From the NCBI GenBank assembly GCA_023213395.1, contig CM041465.1, forward strand, positions 115,327,741 through 115,391,740: a DNA stretch of 64,000 bases, written 5' to 3'. This stretch comes from Cycas panzhihuaensis (taxonomy: Eukaryota > Cycadophyta). Both the position numbers and the translations under genes were made by a program. Below, one piece after another: positions 12,435 to 23,341 of this stretch. Numbering within the stretch: the first letter of the stretch is position 1; each line of letters starts with the position of its first letter. Below the pieces are notes generated by a model, which was given only the letters and a program-made list of their open reading frames with translations, was not told the origin of the DNA and searched no databases.

Positions 12435-15164
12435 TGGATGCGCGTCTACGGGATAGGTACCTAACCAAATAGGTATGGTAAGAGTGGGTGACAATATGAT
12501 CGAGAAAGAGACCTATAAGTAGGGTAAATACCACGCAGGGCACCCCGTGCATCGGAGTGCGAGTTTGGGACCTGCAATAGAATATAGCTACCAAAGGGTG
12601 ATCCCCCCACTTTGAATAAGAGGTGAGGAGGCATAGGGTTAGCCTGGGTTGACCCAAGGGAAGGATCCTCCCACCCTTAGATGGCCGGAAGTGGAAGGAG
12701 AGGAACCTTCGAGGGTTTCCTTAGAGTAACGAGAAATAAGGAAGGATAGGCAAGCAAGCGACCTATGAACGGGGTCACCTTGGCTATCCGGATGAACAAG
12801 GAACCAAGAGAACGTGAGAGAGATAACCCAGAGGGATGGGTCAAGGTATGCCTAAGCAAGCTAACCAAATGCACAAATGATAAAGAGAGAAGGGAGCTCA
12901 CATAGCAAAGGGAGGGAAAAGGTGAAAGGGATGGTTTCCTAAGACCTTTTCCTACAGCTAAAGAAGATGCAAGCAACAAAGTAAATAAGGCATAAACCAA
13001 AGCAAAGTTGATTTCCCCTTTTGATTTCCAATGAGCTAATTACTACTTATATAAAGGAAATTTAAAAGGAAAAGGGGATAGGGTGGAGTAGAAGCGTGTA
13101 CCCGGAATGTAAACGTGTCATGATGATGGTGCTCCCAAGAGGCACCCAAAGCTACCCCGCAAGGTGCAGCGGTCATGGAACGTCGTGATGGATTGGAATG
13201 AGGGGCTCCCTTACCTTCCCCAGAAAAATACTAAAGTACAAAACCAAGGAAAGAAAGAGACCAAATACTAGCAATAAATGGAGCACGAAAGCACAATATG
13301 CATGGAAGCACTTACTGGTAAAAGGATAAATGGAGAAAGGTCCTTTGCGCTTTCCAAGTACCTGCAAGCAAATGGCAACCTCCCCCTTTTCGAAGAAAGG
13401 GTACTAACATGCAATGGCAAGATCCTAACAATATATATCTATGTAAAAACAAATATGAACTTAAACACGTATAAGTTAGTATCAACACAATGATGATAAT
13501 ATATAAAGGAAGATAACCAAAGCAAATGGAAAGTAACCGGTAAGACTCAGAGTGGCCCACCTCCCGCAAAGAACAATCCTAACCTCCCCCAAAAGCCACA
13601 AGGCAGCGAGGGCAAGGCTAAGAAAGATGGCTGGAAAATAATAGCAAGAGAGTAGAAAGGAGCCAAAGAAGACCTATGGCAAGCTGGAGTGCTATGAAGA
13701 GCAAACCGGGCTACCAGGAAAAGAGTGGGGCAAAGAACAAGCGGTCAAGACTTATGTGAGTTGCCCGGACCTAAGCACAAGCCCTTAAACCAGCATTGCA
13801 ATGTGTGACAATGCTAATTTCAGTGGCTAAGGGAGGCCCAACAAACCCTTGTTTGAACGCCAAGGACAGCACTGGGCAAGAGGGAACGTTTGGGGGGCTA
13901 AGAGCCGCTTGAGGAGCATGGAAGGTGGTACGAAATCCACCCAGCTCTCTCCCAAACCCTATGTCCACCCTCTTTGCCGCTGCCTTGAGCAATAAACACA
14001 GGCAAGGAGGCACTAATAACAGGAGTAAAACAATCCAATATAAAGAGGAAAACAACCCTCACAAAGACAAGCAATGAGACAAGCAAGATAGGGCATCAAT
14101 TGCATAAGAAAATAACTTAAATCAATGAATACTTAAGAAGAGAAGGTGAGGCTCTTGCCTCAGTCAAGGGCTAGTAAGGAGAGGCTGGGAAATTAGCCCA
14201 AAAACTATGGTGTAGCAGGTTTGGAACCCTACTAATGGAGTTGGAGGAAGAACACTTGCACTTGGAATGCTTGATGGCTGCTCGGGCAAGAATCCACTCA
14301 GATTTCTCCAAAGGGGCCCTCTCCAAGGTGTGTGAAGGGCTGGGAAGATGTCCTAGCGACACCAAAGGAGAGCTGGGCGCTGGAGGACAGGCACAGGTCC
14401 TGTAATAGCAGTAAGGCAACAGAGAATAGCAGAGCACAACATGGTTTCCTTGAGGAGCAATCTAAAAAGTGAGCAAAAAAAAGTCCTAAAAAATGAGTAA
14501 ATAATGACTTAAATACCTAACCCAAACCCTAAAGTGAGCGATTAGGGCACGACTGACAGCGAGTTAAGTCACAAGACACGTGGCAGTTTCACAATTAATG
14601 CAAAATTGCCATGACAAATTTTAAAAAATAAATTAGAACAGTCATACCACCGCAAAATCTGCGGTACTGTAGATTTTCTGGTGGTACCACAAAAATCGTG
14701 GCAGTATTCAGCTGGAGTCAAAACCAGGCCCAGCCAGCCAGCCAAGGCTAGGGGTAGATGACAAAAAGGGCCAGTAGGGGGCTGAGACATCTACCCAAGG
14801 GTAAACAAGCTAACAAATGGGTCCAAAAGGAGTAAAAATATGATTCAACGATGTGGCAAGTTAGCCAAATAATGACGGGTCATCACATGGGTAGAGGTGG
14901 CGCAAGCCAAGTGGATCCTGGAGCAAGGAGGGAAGAATGCGAGAAGTGGAGTGGCCACCAGGGTGCCACACTCACTGGGAGTGTGCCCTTGCTATAGTCG
15001 TCATAGGTTGAATAAGTGTAGACGATGGCAAAGTCACCTACAAGGCCACAAACATGTAGACATGCAAGTAAATACTCATCAAAGAAAGCAATGACAAAAT
15101 GAGAAACATACTTGCACTTACCTGAGTCAGTAATTCTGTATCCATCCCCAAAAGCTGGGAAATA
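12435..15164 (-). repeat. 5' LTR of element B (2730 bp)
   Basis: In plus orientation it starts TGGATGCGCGTCTACGGGA and ends AAGCTGGGAAATA; the family terminus is GGGAAACA, so one C-to-T change hit the U3 end. It aligns throughout with the F and E LTRs. Contents in element sense: U3 with a GGTAC-centred inverted repeat (about 14645-14687), telobox and TATA (14504-14532), then about 2 kb of R-U5 with a conserved splice-donor-like motif at 13207-13220. Frames inside it are not genes. Confidence 0.9.
14504..14532 (-). promoter_or_regulatory. LTR core promoter of element B
   Basis: Element-sense telobox TTAGGGTTT (plus AAACCCTAA at 14524-14532) precedes GGTATTTAAGTC (plus 14506-14517), a good TATA match. 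This puts U3 at about 15164-14510 and the RNA start near 14480. Conserved with A, F and G. Confidence 0.55.
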
Positions 15165-15488
15165 GAGTCTATCTGCCAGGCTTGCCTCCTAGACCTTGAA
15201 GCCCTGGATGAGAGGTGCTTAACGGCTTATCAAGTGAATCTCGCTTCAAAAGCCCGCTTACAAAGGACACATGACAAACATCTTTGTGCTCGTCCTTTGT
15301 GCCCCAGGGACCACGTCCTCAAATTGGAGTACCTTTATGATCGCTTGGCCAAATTCGAGCCCAAATGGGTAGGCCCCTTCGTCATTCACGAAAGCCTTGA
15401 TAATGGCGCATATAGGATTGCTATCCTAGAAGGCCTAGAATTCGAGAAAGTAGTCAACGAGAAGTTCCTTAAGAAGTTTTACACATGA
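15165..15488 (+). CDS. Integrase C-terminal domain of element C (5'-truncated, frame open)
   Basis: 107 codons and a stop, open from the B insertion point: ESICQACLLDLEALDERC at the start, then RDHVLKLEYLYDRLAKFEPK, the GPF module (WVGPFVI) and the conserved end EKFLKKFYT. The same end occurs in E (stop at 32312). No in-frame stop, so this tail is the best preserved INT C-terminus in the window, but the catalytic core is separated from it by 9.5 kb of B and more. GPY/F modules bind DNA in other gypsy integrases. No chromodomain follows, consistent with the Tat lineage. Confidence 0.85.
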   Translation, partial: ESICQACLLDLEALDERCLTAYQVNLASKARLQRTHDKHLCARPLCPRDHVLKLEYLYDRLAKFEPKWVGPFVIHESLDNGAYRIAILEGLEFEKVVNEKFLKKFYT

Positions 15489-15998
15489 TCTTTCTACTTT
15501 TTCTTCGTGTTTCTCCGAAACGAACCTAAACTACCATCTTAGATCATTCCCATTTCTCCCGACCACTGGTGGGATGGCAATTTAAGATGGATTTTTGTTT
15601 TTCTTCTAGTTCCTCCTACGAAACCCGCATTCCCGTATGCTCTCGGGGATCTTTGTCCTCCTATTTGGGCATCCCCTAACTAGGACGACGCCTTGGAGTA
15701 TCATCACTTCCCACTCTTGCCTATTGTTTCCTTCGCATATTCCGCTATGCTTCTCCATGGACATGCATGTCGCTCTATTTCTAACCTCACACCTCTCGAT
15801 CACCTATACTTATGGTGGACGTGTGTGCTCCTATTAGACGTATAGCCATATATGGAAGGAAATACATGCACCTTACAACAAAATATATTTACATAAGAAC
15901 ATTTGCAACATTTACAACATACAAAGTAAACCATACATGCTATCTCTATCATACATGATACACACCATTTCATGTCAAAATGGGGTTCTAATTACCCC

Positions 15999-16036
<38 letters not shown>

Positions 16037-16289
16037 AAATGTCATGGTACATCATGCATGTGGGAAGCTGGGATCCTTGTAGGGGGGTACAATCATGTGA
16101 GCCTACATATGACCCCCTGAAGGCCCGTGCTTTCCCATTAAAATCAAATGTACATCTCATCTGCTACTACTATCCTGATCCTAGGGTGCCATCCCCTGGT
16201 CTATGTGATTCCTCTCCTGGGGACCACATCCCTTCGAGGCTCCTCTTGGGCCTCTGTGAGCTGCTTGCCTTACTCCCCTTATCCTAAGG
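15489..16289 (+). other. Tail-to-tail spacer between INT and PMD in element C
   Basis: 800 bp with no supported gene. It holds the 3' untranslated parts of the two converging genes and a block (about 15640-15840) that D and E share at the same position; it reads open in C and D but shows no recognisable domain. A TA repeat lies at 16001-16034. Confidence 0.6.
16001..16034. repeat. (AT)17 microsatellite
   Basis: Pure dinucleotide run in the spacer between INT and PMD. D, E and F have short TA runs at the equivalent position (near 23140, 31740 and 47570). Confidence 0.97.
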
Positions 16290-18100
16290 TCATCTCGGGG
16301 TCATAGCCACTGTGTGCGTGTAGGTCCAGCTCCTGCTTGACCTCAAGGCCATCTGCGCCACCAGCTGATCGTATCAGGCCTGGATATGATCCCTCTCTCC
16401 TTGGAGCCCCTCCTCTGTCACCTTGAGGTTCTCCTCCAATACTGCTATGTGGATCTTGCTCTCCGCATCTCCTCCTGGTCCACCTTAAGCCTCTAAGGCC
16501 TGGACTCATCTATGCAGCTCATCCCGGTCGCCCCTGGCCATGTCAAGCTCACGCTGCAGCTGCCCCCAGAATTCCATATGTTCCTGGGACTCTATAGCCC
16601 AGATGTCTCTCACCCTTGCCAGTGGGGTAAATGCCTGCATATGGGCTCCTGCTGACCTGGGCGCATCATCTGCCTAGATGGGCGGTTACCCCTCTGCATA
16701 GACCTAAGGGAATATCTCCCTCACCATGGCCTCCACCAGTCTCTGGACCTCTGCTACACCTGCCAACGTAACATGCCATGTGTCAGTGTATATCCCCACT
16801 GCATACCATGATATAATGAAACCAAGTATCTGTCTAGATGTCAAATGACTAAGGAAACAGTTAGGTCTCACCTGCCATAGCCACTGGCTCCTTTGCTTGG
16901 GTGACATCCTCGTCTCTTGGCCCTCCGCCAGCTGTAGGTACCTCATCCTCAGGTACCTCCTCTACCTCAACCTTGTTCCTAATAGGGACTGGCTTGACCC
17001 TTGCCTCTCTGAATCTCCTCATGATCTGTAGTCGATAGCCCCTGGTCTCTAGCACCCTGCTCTCCTCGTGACTCATGATGGGCTCGCCTCCAAAGAGTCC
17101 CAGATGGTCCTACTACTCCTCCTGCTGACCGTGATAGACCCGCCTCTCCTGCAGGTCGTGATGGGCTAGCCCCATCTCCCCCATCATCACTGTCATCGCC
17201 GCTATCGCCATTGCTATCATCATCGTCGTCATCATCGATGGGCGCTCTTGCTCTGCCCACCCCATCGTCACTCTCCCACCTCACTGCCCTATATGGATCT
17301 GCTGTATAGTCTATCAAAGTGAGGAGGTCGAGTGACATCACATCGACCAAACGACAGACATGCACCTGATCCTCTGTCCCTCGGAGACACATCTGCCATC
17401 TGTGGACCATCGGGGCCCACTCTGCTATGGGGTATGGCCCCCCTGCTGGTGCCACTACCATAAAATGGTTAAAGAACCAGCACTGTAATAGCATGCTGTA
17501 AGAGAATCCTCCCCTGCTGGATCTCTGGATGGTGTCTAGCTGTGCGATGAGGTTCACTGCAACCAAAGTAGCCCAATCCATCCTCTCGCCGGCCTCACAC
17601 TGGCGTACTACATCCGCCTAGCCTCCAGGGATCTCCTTGTAGTTCTATTTCTGGGAAATCTGAAACAGAATGCATAGTACTATCAGCTTCCTCACCCGAG
17701 GAATCCATGACATGAGCATAGTCTAGAGGGCAACTCCCCTCTGCTCCCACCTGTCGGTCCTTGTGAAAAATTAGGCCACCTCTCTGTGTGCTACCTCGGT
17801 GCTAGGCAGCACTCCCAGCCTCACTGGCCTCCCTGTCGCTGGAACTCCTAGAATCTACCTGATATCCCCTGGGGTAATAGTGATATCACCTATCTGAGGT
17901 AGGTGAAATATGTGCCTCCTCCTATCCTAGTGTGACACGATGTCAACCAGAAGCCTCTAGTCTGACGCGAACTGGGGTATCTTGAGGGCCTTGTATAGGC
18001 CACACCTCTGTAGAGTCACCTTGTCCTCTTGGGACACCATCTCTATGTAGCTCAGTATGGGCATGCCAACGTTCTCGTGGTTGTCCACCGTGATAACTAC
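16290..18100 (-). pseudogene. Antisense PMD (plant mobile domain) gene of element C
   Basis: Minus-strand gene opposite to the element. Exon 1 (18100 to 16872) begins after acceptor TTTTTGATGATTGCAG and encodes a PMD: HIFHLPQIGDITITPGDIR..ILGVP..GRPV, then LIVLCILFQ, MDWATLVAVNLIAQLD, MLLQCWFFNHF and WAPMVHRWQ, followed by an Asp-rich tail. Intron 16760-16871, then exon 2 (16759 to 16290) encodes a coiled-coil-like stretch (IAVLEENLKVTEEGLQGERD) and stops at 16290-16292. The usual ATG is ACG; several TAGs and one frameshift near 17090 break it. PMD is known from host MAIN/MAIL genes and from some retrotransposons; its role in elements is not established. Confidence 0.82.
16760..16871 (-). other. 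Intron of the element C PMD gene (112 bp)
   Basis: Minus-strand donor GGCAG|GTGAGACC and acceptor CGTTGGCAG|GTGTAGCAG. D (23908-24021) and F (46699-46808) have the same intron with the same phase and similar length. Joining the exons keeps the frame used in exon 2 to its stop. Confidence 0.78.
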
Positions 18101-18340
18101 CTGCAATCATCAAAAATCAGCCAAGGTCAGCCTCCTAGCAATCACCTATGCTCCTAGCTTCCTTTTTGACTTTCCTGCCTGAGTTTTGGGGGCTATTTAG
18201 CCCCTTTTCTGTTGTTTTCTGGTTTTCTGCCTACATACCGCTCTAAATTTAGTGGTACCACTAAATTTAGAGTGGGTCCCATGGTGATTGCTATCTTGTA
18301 GCGATCCTGTGGCCAAGATCGTGGTGCTGCGATCTTGGAC
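18101..18340 (-). other. PMD leader with two inverted repeats (element C)
   Basis: Untranslated leader just upstream of PMD exon 1. It contains a perfect 32-bp palindrome (18241-18272; half-site CTCTAAATTTAGTGGT, centred on GGTACC) and a second inverted repeat with arms CCAAGATCG / CGATCTTGG (18313-18321 and 18330-18338). Both have counterparts in D, E, F and G in which the arms change together. Confidence 0.8.
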
Positions 18341-18769
18341 GCGGTACAAATGGCAACCCCCCTAAAAAGGAGGGTTTCTGCCTAGAAAATCTTAAAATTT
18401 TTGTGGTGGATCCCTATGGGGCCCACCGGGACTGGGGCTCCCTAATGCCTAGGTCCCCGCCTCTTTCTGGGTCCAATTTAGAGTCCAAGAGGCATCTAAT
18501 TGCCTATAAGGGGCATCAAAAATGCATTAAAATTAACTAAAAAACAACAAACTTTAAACTTTGAAATGGGATGGGTTTTGAGAGATCTACTGACTGGGTC
18601 TAGCTTGACCATAGTCATCTCATCTCTTTGGTTGTAATGGCTCTCACTATGCTCAGATCCAATGGTCGGATCGTCTCTTGCGTTCCTCCGAAGTCAGGTA
18701 GTGCTCCACGTCGTAAGGGAATGGCTCTAGTTTCGCATGAGAGCTGGTGAAAATGAATCAAATTTTTAT

Positions 18770-18800
18770 TCGTTTTCCCTATATAGGCAGGGGCCCCGAT
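18770..18800 (-). promoter_or_regulatory. TATA box of the antisense PMD gene (element C)
   Basis: Minus strand CCTATATAGG (18778-18787) preceded by CCATCGGGGCCCCTG. All five PMD copies have a TATA box here with the same GC-rich block upstream and TTCATTTTCACC-like sequence about 30 bp downstream, where the start of transcription would fall. It lies about 680 bp ahead of the PMD frame. Confidence 0.65.
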
Positions 18801-18864
18801 GGGTACTTTTTCCGTTTCTGACCTTGCGATAGTCGTTGGGACCGTCTCATTGCCTTGATAGCCT

Positions 18865-19311
18865 TTGCCTTCTGTCCTTGTCACCTATTGTGCTCTATTG
18901 ATGCCCTTTTTGCCCTCCCTTGCAAGGGCATTTATGGCGCCTCATTATCACACTTTCGCCAGGGCCCTTCTACATCGTTTTGCATGCTACTCCCATGCAT
19001 GCCTAAGTTTATACTCATTTAGCTCATTTTGCCACCCTGGACTCATTTCTGTAGCCCTTTTTCACCCCTGGGATCTCCAAAGGGAATGCTCCCCCATCCA
19101 GGGGCATGTTTTACTTCCCAAAGCAACCTTTGGCACTCCAGGGTGTCTTTTCTCCGCCCACTCTCAGCCAGTGGCTAGATTGCTTGCTCTCGTTCTCGGG
19201 TAACCTCATTGCTAGGTCCTCCTACCCTTCTCGGCCATATTTTTCCTTGCCATTTGAGTCTTTCTTTTACTTTCATTGTTATTTATTTGGTACAGGATTT
19301 AGTGCTCAAAC
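18865..19311 (+). other. Leader of the second RNase H gene (element C)
   Basis: About 450 bp between the divergent PMD promoter and the RNase H start. It reads open in places, but the encoded sequences are not conserved between copies. A conserved GGGCATTTATGGCGCC block (about 18927) may be a core promoter for this gene, and TTGGTACAG just before the ATG resembles a 3' splice site. No other gene seen. Confidence 0.4.
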
Positions 19312-19734
19312 ATGTCCCTTTTCATTTTTACCGATGGTAGAAGTCACGACAACCCCAGACCTTCTGCTGCTGCATGGATTCTTTGTAGCCCCTCTGGACA
19401 TGATTTCTTGTGTTCTGGGGTCTTCCTTCCTAAGGCAACCAATAACGAAGCTGAGTACATAGCCGTTATTGAAGCCCTTATCGATGTTCTCCGTTTCCAT
19501 CATGGGTCCATCGTGTTGTTTTGCGATTCTCAAGTTGTGGTGTCCCATCTCACCCAGGTTTACCAGGTGCGATGCCCTTACCTTAGAACCCTCACGTCTA
19601 CTGCCAGGTCTCTTCTAGCTTGTTTCTCATCGATAGATATTCAACACATCCCTAGGCACCTCAATGCTGAGGTCGATAGCCTCGTCTGCGTCATCCTTTA
19701 GCACTGCCTCCCACTTCTGGATGACCGCCCATGA
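19312..19734 (+). CDS. Second (archaeal-type) RNase H of element C
   Basis: RNase H degrades RNA in RNA-DNA hybrids. The frame starts at a conserved ATG (MSLFIFTDG) and spans 141 codons to the family stop at 19732-19734, with one premature TAG at 19699-19701 after the last motif. All catalytic motifs are visible: FTDGRSHDNP (Asp), NNEAEYIAVIEAL (Glu), FCDSQVVVSHL (Asp) and HIPRHLNAEVDSL (final His/Asp region). It is separate from the RNase H fused to RT and lies after INT, as described for some Tat elements carrying an additional archaeal-type RNase H. It points in the element's sense, head to head with PMD. This is the best preserved copy in the window. Confidence 0.85.
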
Positions 19735-19992
19735 GGCTTACCTGGCCAGCCCGTGCCCGAGTCTCTGGTTACTGTTAGTTAGGTGTGCTTGCTCTATTTG
19801 CTGGATGCTTTCCTACTTCATGTTGTACTTCGGCAACGGGGGCATCCCCTTTTACTTGCTTCTTTCATTTACAGGTCGATGCCTAGATGACATGTAGGCA
19901 GCCCCTACGTTGCCATCGTCTTCGTCTCCCTTGTCCACGTATTCTGCCATGATACTCACCTACACCCTTGATCCATGTGCTGTTCATTATTG

Positions 19993-20106
<114 letters not shown>

Positions 20107-20174
20107 TGTGCTACTCATATCTTTGATTGTCAGCATTCGCCATCACGTTACGCTTCCGAGTAGCGAGGCTCTGC

Positions 20175-20188
20175 TGCCAAGGGGGCAG
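20175..20188 (+). other. Polypurine tract of element C
   Basis: CCAAGGGGGCAG lies directly before the LTR start TGTTTCCCAGC. Purine runs here prime plus-strand DNA synthesis in LTR elements. F carries the identical run on the minus strand at 43426-43440. Confidence 0.75.
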
Positions 20189-22742
20189 TGTTTCCCAGCT
20201 ATTGGGAATGGACTCGAGACTCATCGATGCAGGTATGTTCAAGTATACATTCTCACTTTTTCTTGCCCATTCTTAATTAAGGTTATTTAGCATAGGTTGC
20301 TTGACATACGCCTGCCTGCATGCATTGCTTCTCTGCTTGCTCATAATGCATGTGCTTATGGCATACCATTAGCCTATGATGACTCACAACGAGGGCATTC
20401 CTTAGCGAATGCTATACCCCGTATGGCGCATAGCCACCCACATTATCTCCACGGTCTCCCAGGATGTTTCAGCCAGTCCTATTTGCTTCCATTACAACAT
20501 GTTGCTCACGTTGCAGTCCCTCCTAAGCCTGATTTAATCCTTAGTTGGGACTTATTTCATTATTTTGGCTACTTGCCCATTACTTGGGCATTCCCCTAGC
20601 TGCTCTAGCTTATTTTTGGTCTTAATTGTTACTTTAAAACCTTATGTTTCTGCTCCTTTTTCTCTTTTTTTGTTTCCAGCATGATACCATTGTAAACTTA
20701 GCTGCATCATGGTCTTTCGTGGGTACCGCAGAGTTTATCATGCATTTACGACTATTTGAAATTTAAAAAAGGAGAACCACGCGATAATTTCTATTTTTTT
20801 TGTAGAACTGCTGCGTGGCATCGATCGATTCGCGTTGCCCTGACACCCCCAACATTCACCTGTAGTGAACAGGGGGATAAAGGGGATTTTACTCTCCATT
20901 CTTAAGATCTCTTGGCCATTTTTCTGACTTTTCAACTAAAAACTCACAGAGAAAGACACAATCTACATGCAGAGGAACCTGTCACAGAAGAGAAGGACTA
21001 CTACTAGCTAGATTTGTAGGGCCATTGCTGCCCTCTGCAGCTCTCAAAAGCAAGCCTCATACCTCTTTGCAAGTGCTCAAGGTTCCAAAGAAAACTTCCA
21101 CTAAAAAGCTCCTCCAAAGAGCCAACTTCCAAGGCTCCAAGTTTGCAAGGATTTTTCCTCACTTCACTCTTGCAAAAACCTATCATTATCAGCCCTCATA
21201 TACTAGTTATTGCTGTTGTTTCCTAACAGTGAAGCTCATGCTTGATTCTCCTCCAACAAGGTATTCCTTATTCCTACTTGCAATTTATTTTGTTTTTATT
21301 TCTTTCGTGTGTTGGTGAATGAAGTCCTAGTTTGTCCAGTTTTCTTTATACTGTTGTACTAGATTAGTGATATTCCCATTTTCATTTAAAGCGTCACAGT
21401 TTTCTTTAAACCATCCCTTTTACCCCTTCCTTGGTTAGCCGTTGCAAAGGAGCAACATAAGAGGATTTGAGGGAGGTAGGCGGGGTTCCGTCCCCCATTG
21501 CTGTCCTTCTCCCCAAGGGTTTCGTCCCTTGTCCTCTTTCCCTTTGCTATTAGTGCTTTCTTAGGAAATAGGTTAAGGGAGTTTAGGGAATCTAGTTATG
21601 GTATTCAAGGTAGCACAGGCAACCCGTTGCCATTGCATTTCTAGAAACTCTATCTGTCAGTATTGGGCCCTACCTAAGCCCCAAATCTTTCCATTATTCC
21701 CTCCTTTGTTATGGTTTGTTGCTTTATGACCTTGTTGTCAACCAGTTTCTCCTTCCCAAGTTCCGTGGAGGTCTTTCGTGGGTGAGTTAGCCATTCCGAG
21801 GCTATACTCTTTTCCCTTTTAGTGTCTTTATGGTGTATGGTGGTGAGAGTATTTATTGCATGTCGCTATTTTACTCGGCTACATATTGATGCTTAGCATA
21901 GATTTAAGTTCCATTTGATTTTAGTATATATCTTTGGTATATTTCATGGCCTCTCTTCCGAGAGGAAGGTATTCTTCTCACTTGTTTGCAAGATCACGCG
22001 TTAGTGGAGCGATACGTGGAGCAAACCCATTGTAGGTTAGTTCCCTGTGTGGTGCATTTCTTTCTATTTCACGCTTTCGTTTCTTTTTTCCATTCATTTG
22101 CTTTTGCATGCTTAAGGGGAGGTAAGTAAGCCCCTCTTCCATTGCTTTCGGCAACTGTTGCCGATCGGCACTGCATGCACGACGAATGGAGCAGAAAGGA
22201 GCAGGACTCAAAAGGACGAGCAGTACTCTATTCAGGCACCGAATCTAGGTATTCTCCTTGTTCCTCGCGCATCCCTTTTACATTGTTGCCTTTTGTACAT
22301 TTGCTTATGTAGTTAGGAACTTGTAAAAGATTAAAAAGGGAAAGGGAAAAGTTTACTCATCTTTACATTATTTCTTGCTTTGGCTAGCGTAGCATAATGT
22401 AGTTAGATTGTTTACGTTGCATTCGAGTTACCCTCATCGTGCCCCCCTTTTTACATTTGCCTGCACATTAGTTAACTGCCCTTCTGTTCGTTGCCTTCTC
22501 ATTACCTTGAGAAGACGTAACGTGCAAGGCGCTTTCTCCTCTTCCTGACCATTCGAGGGGTAGGAAGGCCTTGCTTTGCATGGCTATCTGGAAGCAACCA
22601 GGCACCTTGCAGTTCTGAATCCTTGCTCCAGTGCACGGACGCCCTGCGAGGTGAAGTCCTTGCTGCCTAGTTTAGTTAGCATTGCATATTCTTATATCCT
22701 TTTTGCCAGACGTAGGGAAACCACCCTGTAGCGAGCGTTTCA
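20189..22742 (+). repeat. 3' LTR of element C (2554 bp)
   Basis: Begins TGTTTCCCAGCTATTGGGA after the polypurine tract and ends GCGAGCGTTTCA, matching the family termini. Its body is the most diverged of the LTRs: the telobox is not obvious, although the GGGGAGGTAAGTAAGCCCC donor-like motif (22116-22134) is kept. The right boundary is inferred from the point where homology to the region behind integrase starts in D. Confidence 0.8.
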
Positions 22743-23341
22743 TCCTCCTATTTGGGCATCCCCTAATTAAGATGATATTTTGGAGTATCGTCACTCCTAT
22801 CCTTTTAGTATTTCCTTTGCATATCCCGCTATGCTCCCATATGGACATGTGTGCCGCATTATTTCCTAGCCCCACATATGTCTATCGCCCCTACTCATGG
22901 TGATCGTGTGTGCTCCTATTAGGAATATGGTCCTGCATGAAAGGAAATACACACAACTTAAACAAATATCATAGAACAAAGCTCATATAATAATCGGCTC
23001 ATAATACAATCATACATATCCTTGTGCATCCGTGCACCCTCATACACACACATAAATGTGTAAACAAAACATACATATCATCTATTATACATTATGATAC
23101 ATGTCATCATATGCCAAATGGGGTATCAATCACCCCATCTATATATATCAAAAATCATCATATGTCATATCATACAAATGGTATGGTACATCATCTATGG
23201 GAAGTCGGTGTCCTTGTAGGGAGGATATAATTGTATGACTACATATGGTGACTCCCTAGAGGCCCGTGCTTTCCCCTATCCAAAGAAAAACTCAGATAAA
23301 CTACTCTACAGCTGCCCTGCCCCTGGGGCATTATCTCCTAG
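22743..23341 (+). other. Tail-to-tail spacer of element D
   Basis: 600 bp between the C insertion point and the PMD stop. Homologous to 15648-16289 of C. It holds a short TA run near 23140. No gene supported. Confidence 0.6.

Larger units (their letters stand above)
5657..15164 (-). mobile_element. Element B: Tat-type retrotransposon, 5' LTR to integrase
   Basis: Minus-strand copy with 5' LTR (12435-15164), primer site, gag, PR, RT, RNaseH and integrase in the standard order. Its 3' part is cut off at 5657 by insertion of A and continues beyond the left edge. Its right end falls inside the integrase gene of C: C's frame resumes at 15165. GAGTC (15165-15169) is the expected target duplication. 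Compared with A and G, CpGs have largely become TG/CA, and frames carry several stops, so B looks older than A. Confidence 0.92.

Noticed and set aside
15637-15837. Short plus-strand open frames with FGHPL and HIPLC sequences in C, D and, on the minus strand, E
   Set aside because: They are copies of the same spacer, so similarity is expected by descent. The equivalent region of F is partly deleted, and there is no domain or start context. Treated as 3' untranslated spacer.
18241-18272. Perfect palindrome as a transcription terminator or replication origin
   Set aside because: This is plant nuclear DNA, with no bacterial-type terminator context or U-tract. It lies in the PMD leader, so a leader or binding-site role is more likely.
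20740-20830. A-rich and T-rich stretches in C's LTR as a poly(A) retroelement insertion
   Set aside because: No target duplication or coding remnant; a low-complexity part of a diverged LTR fits better.
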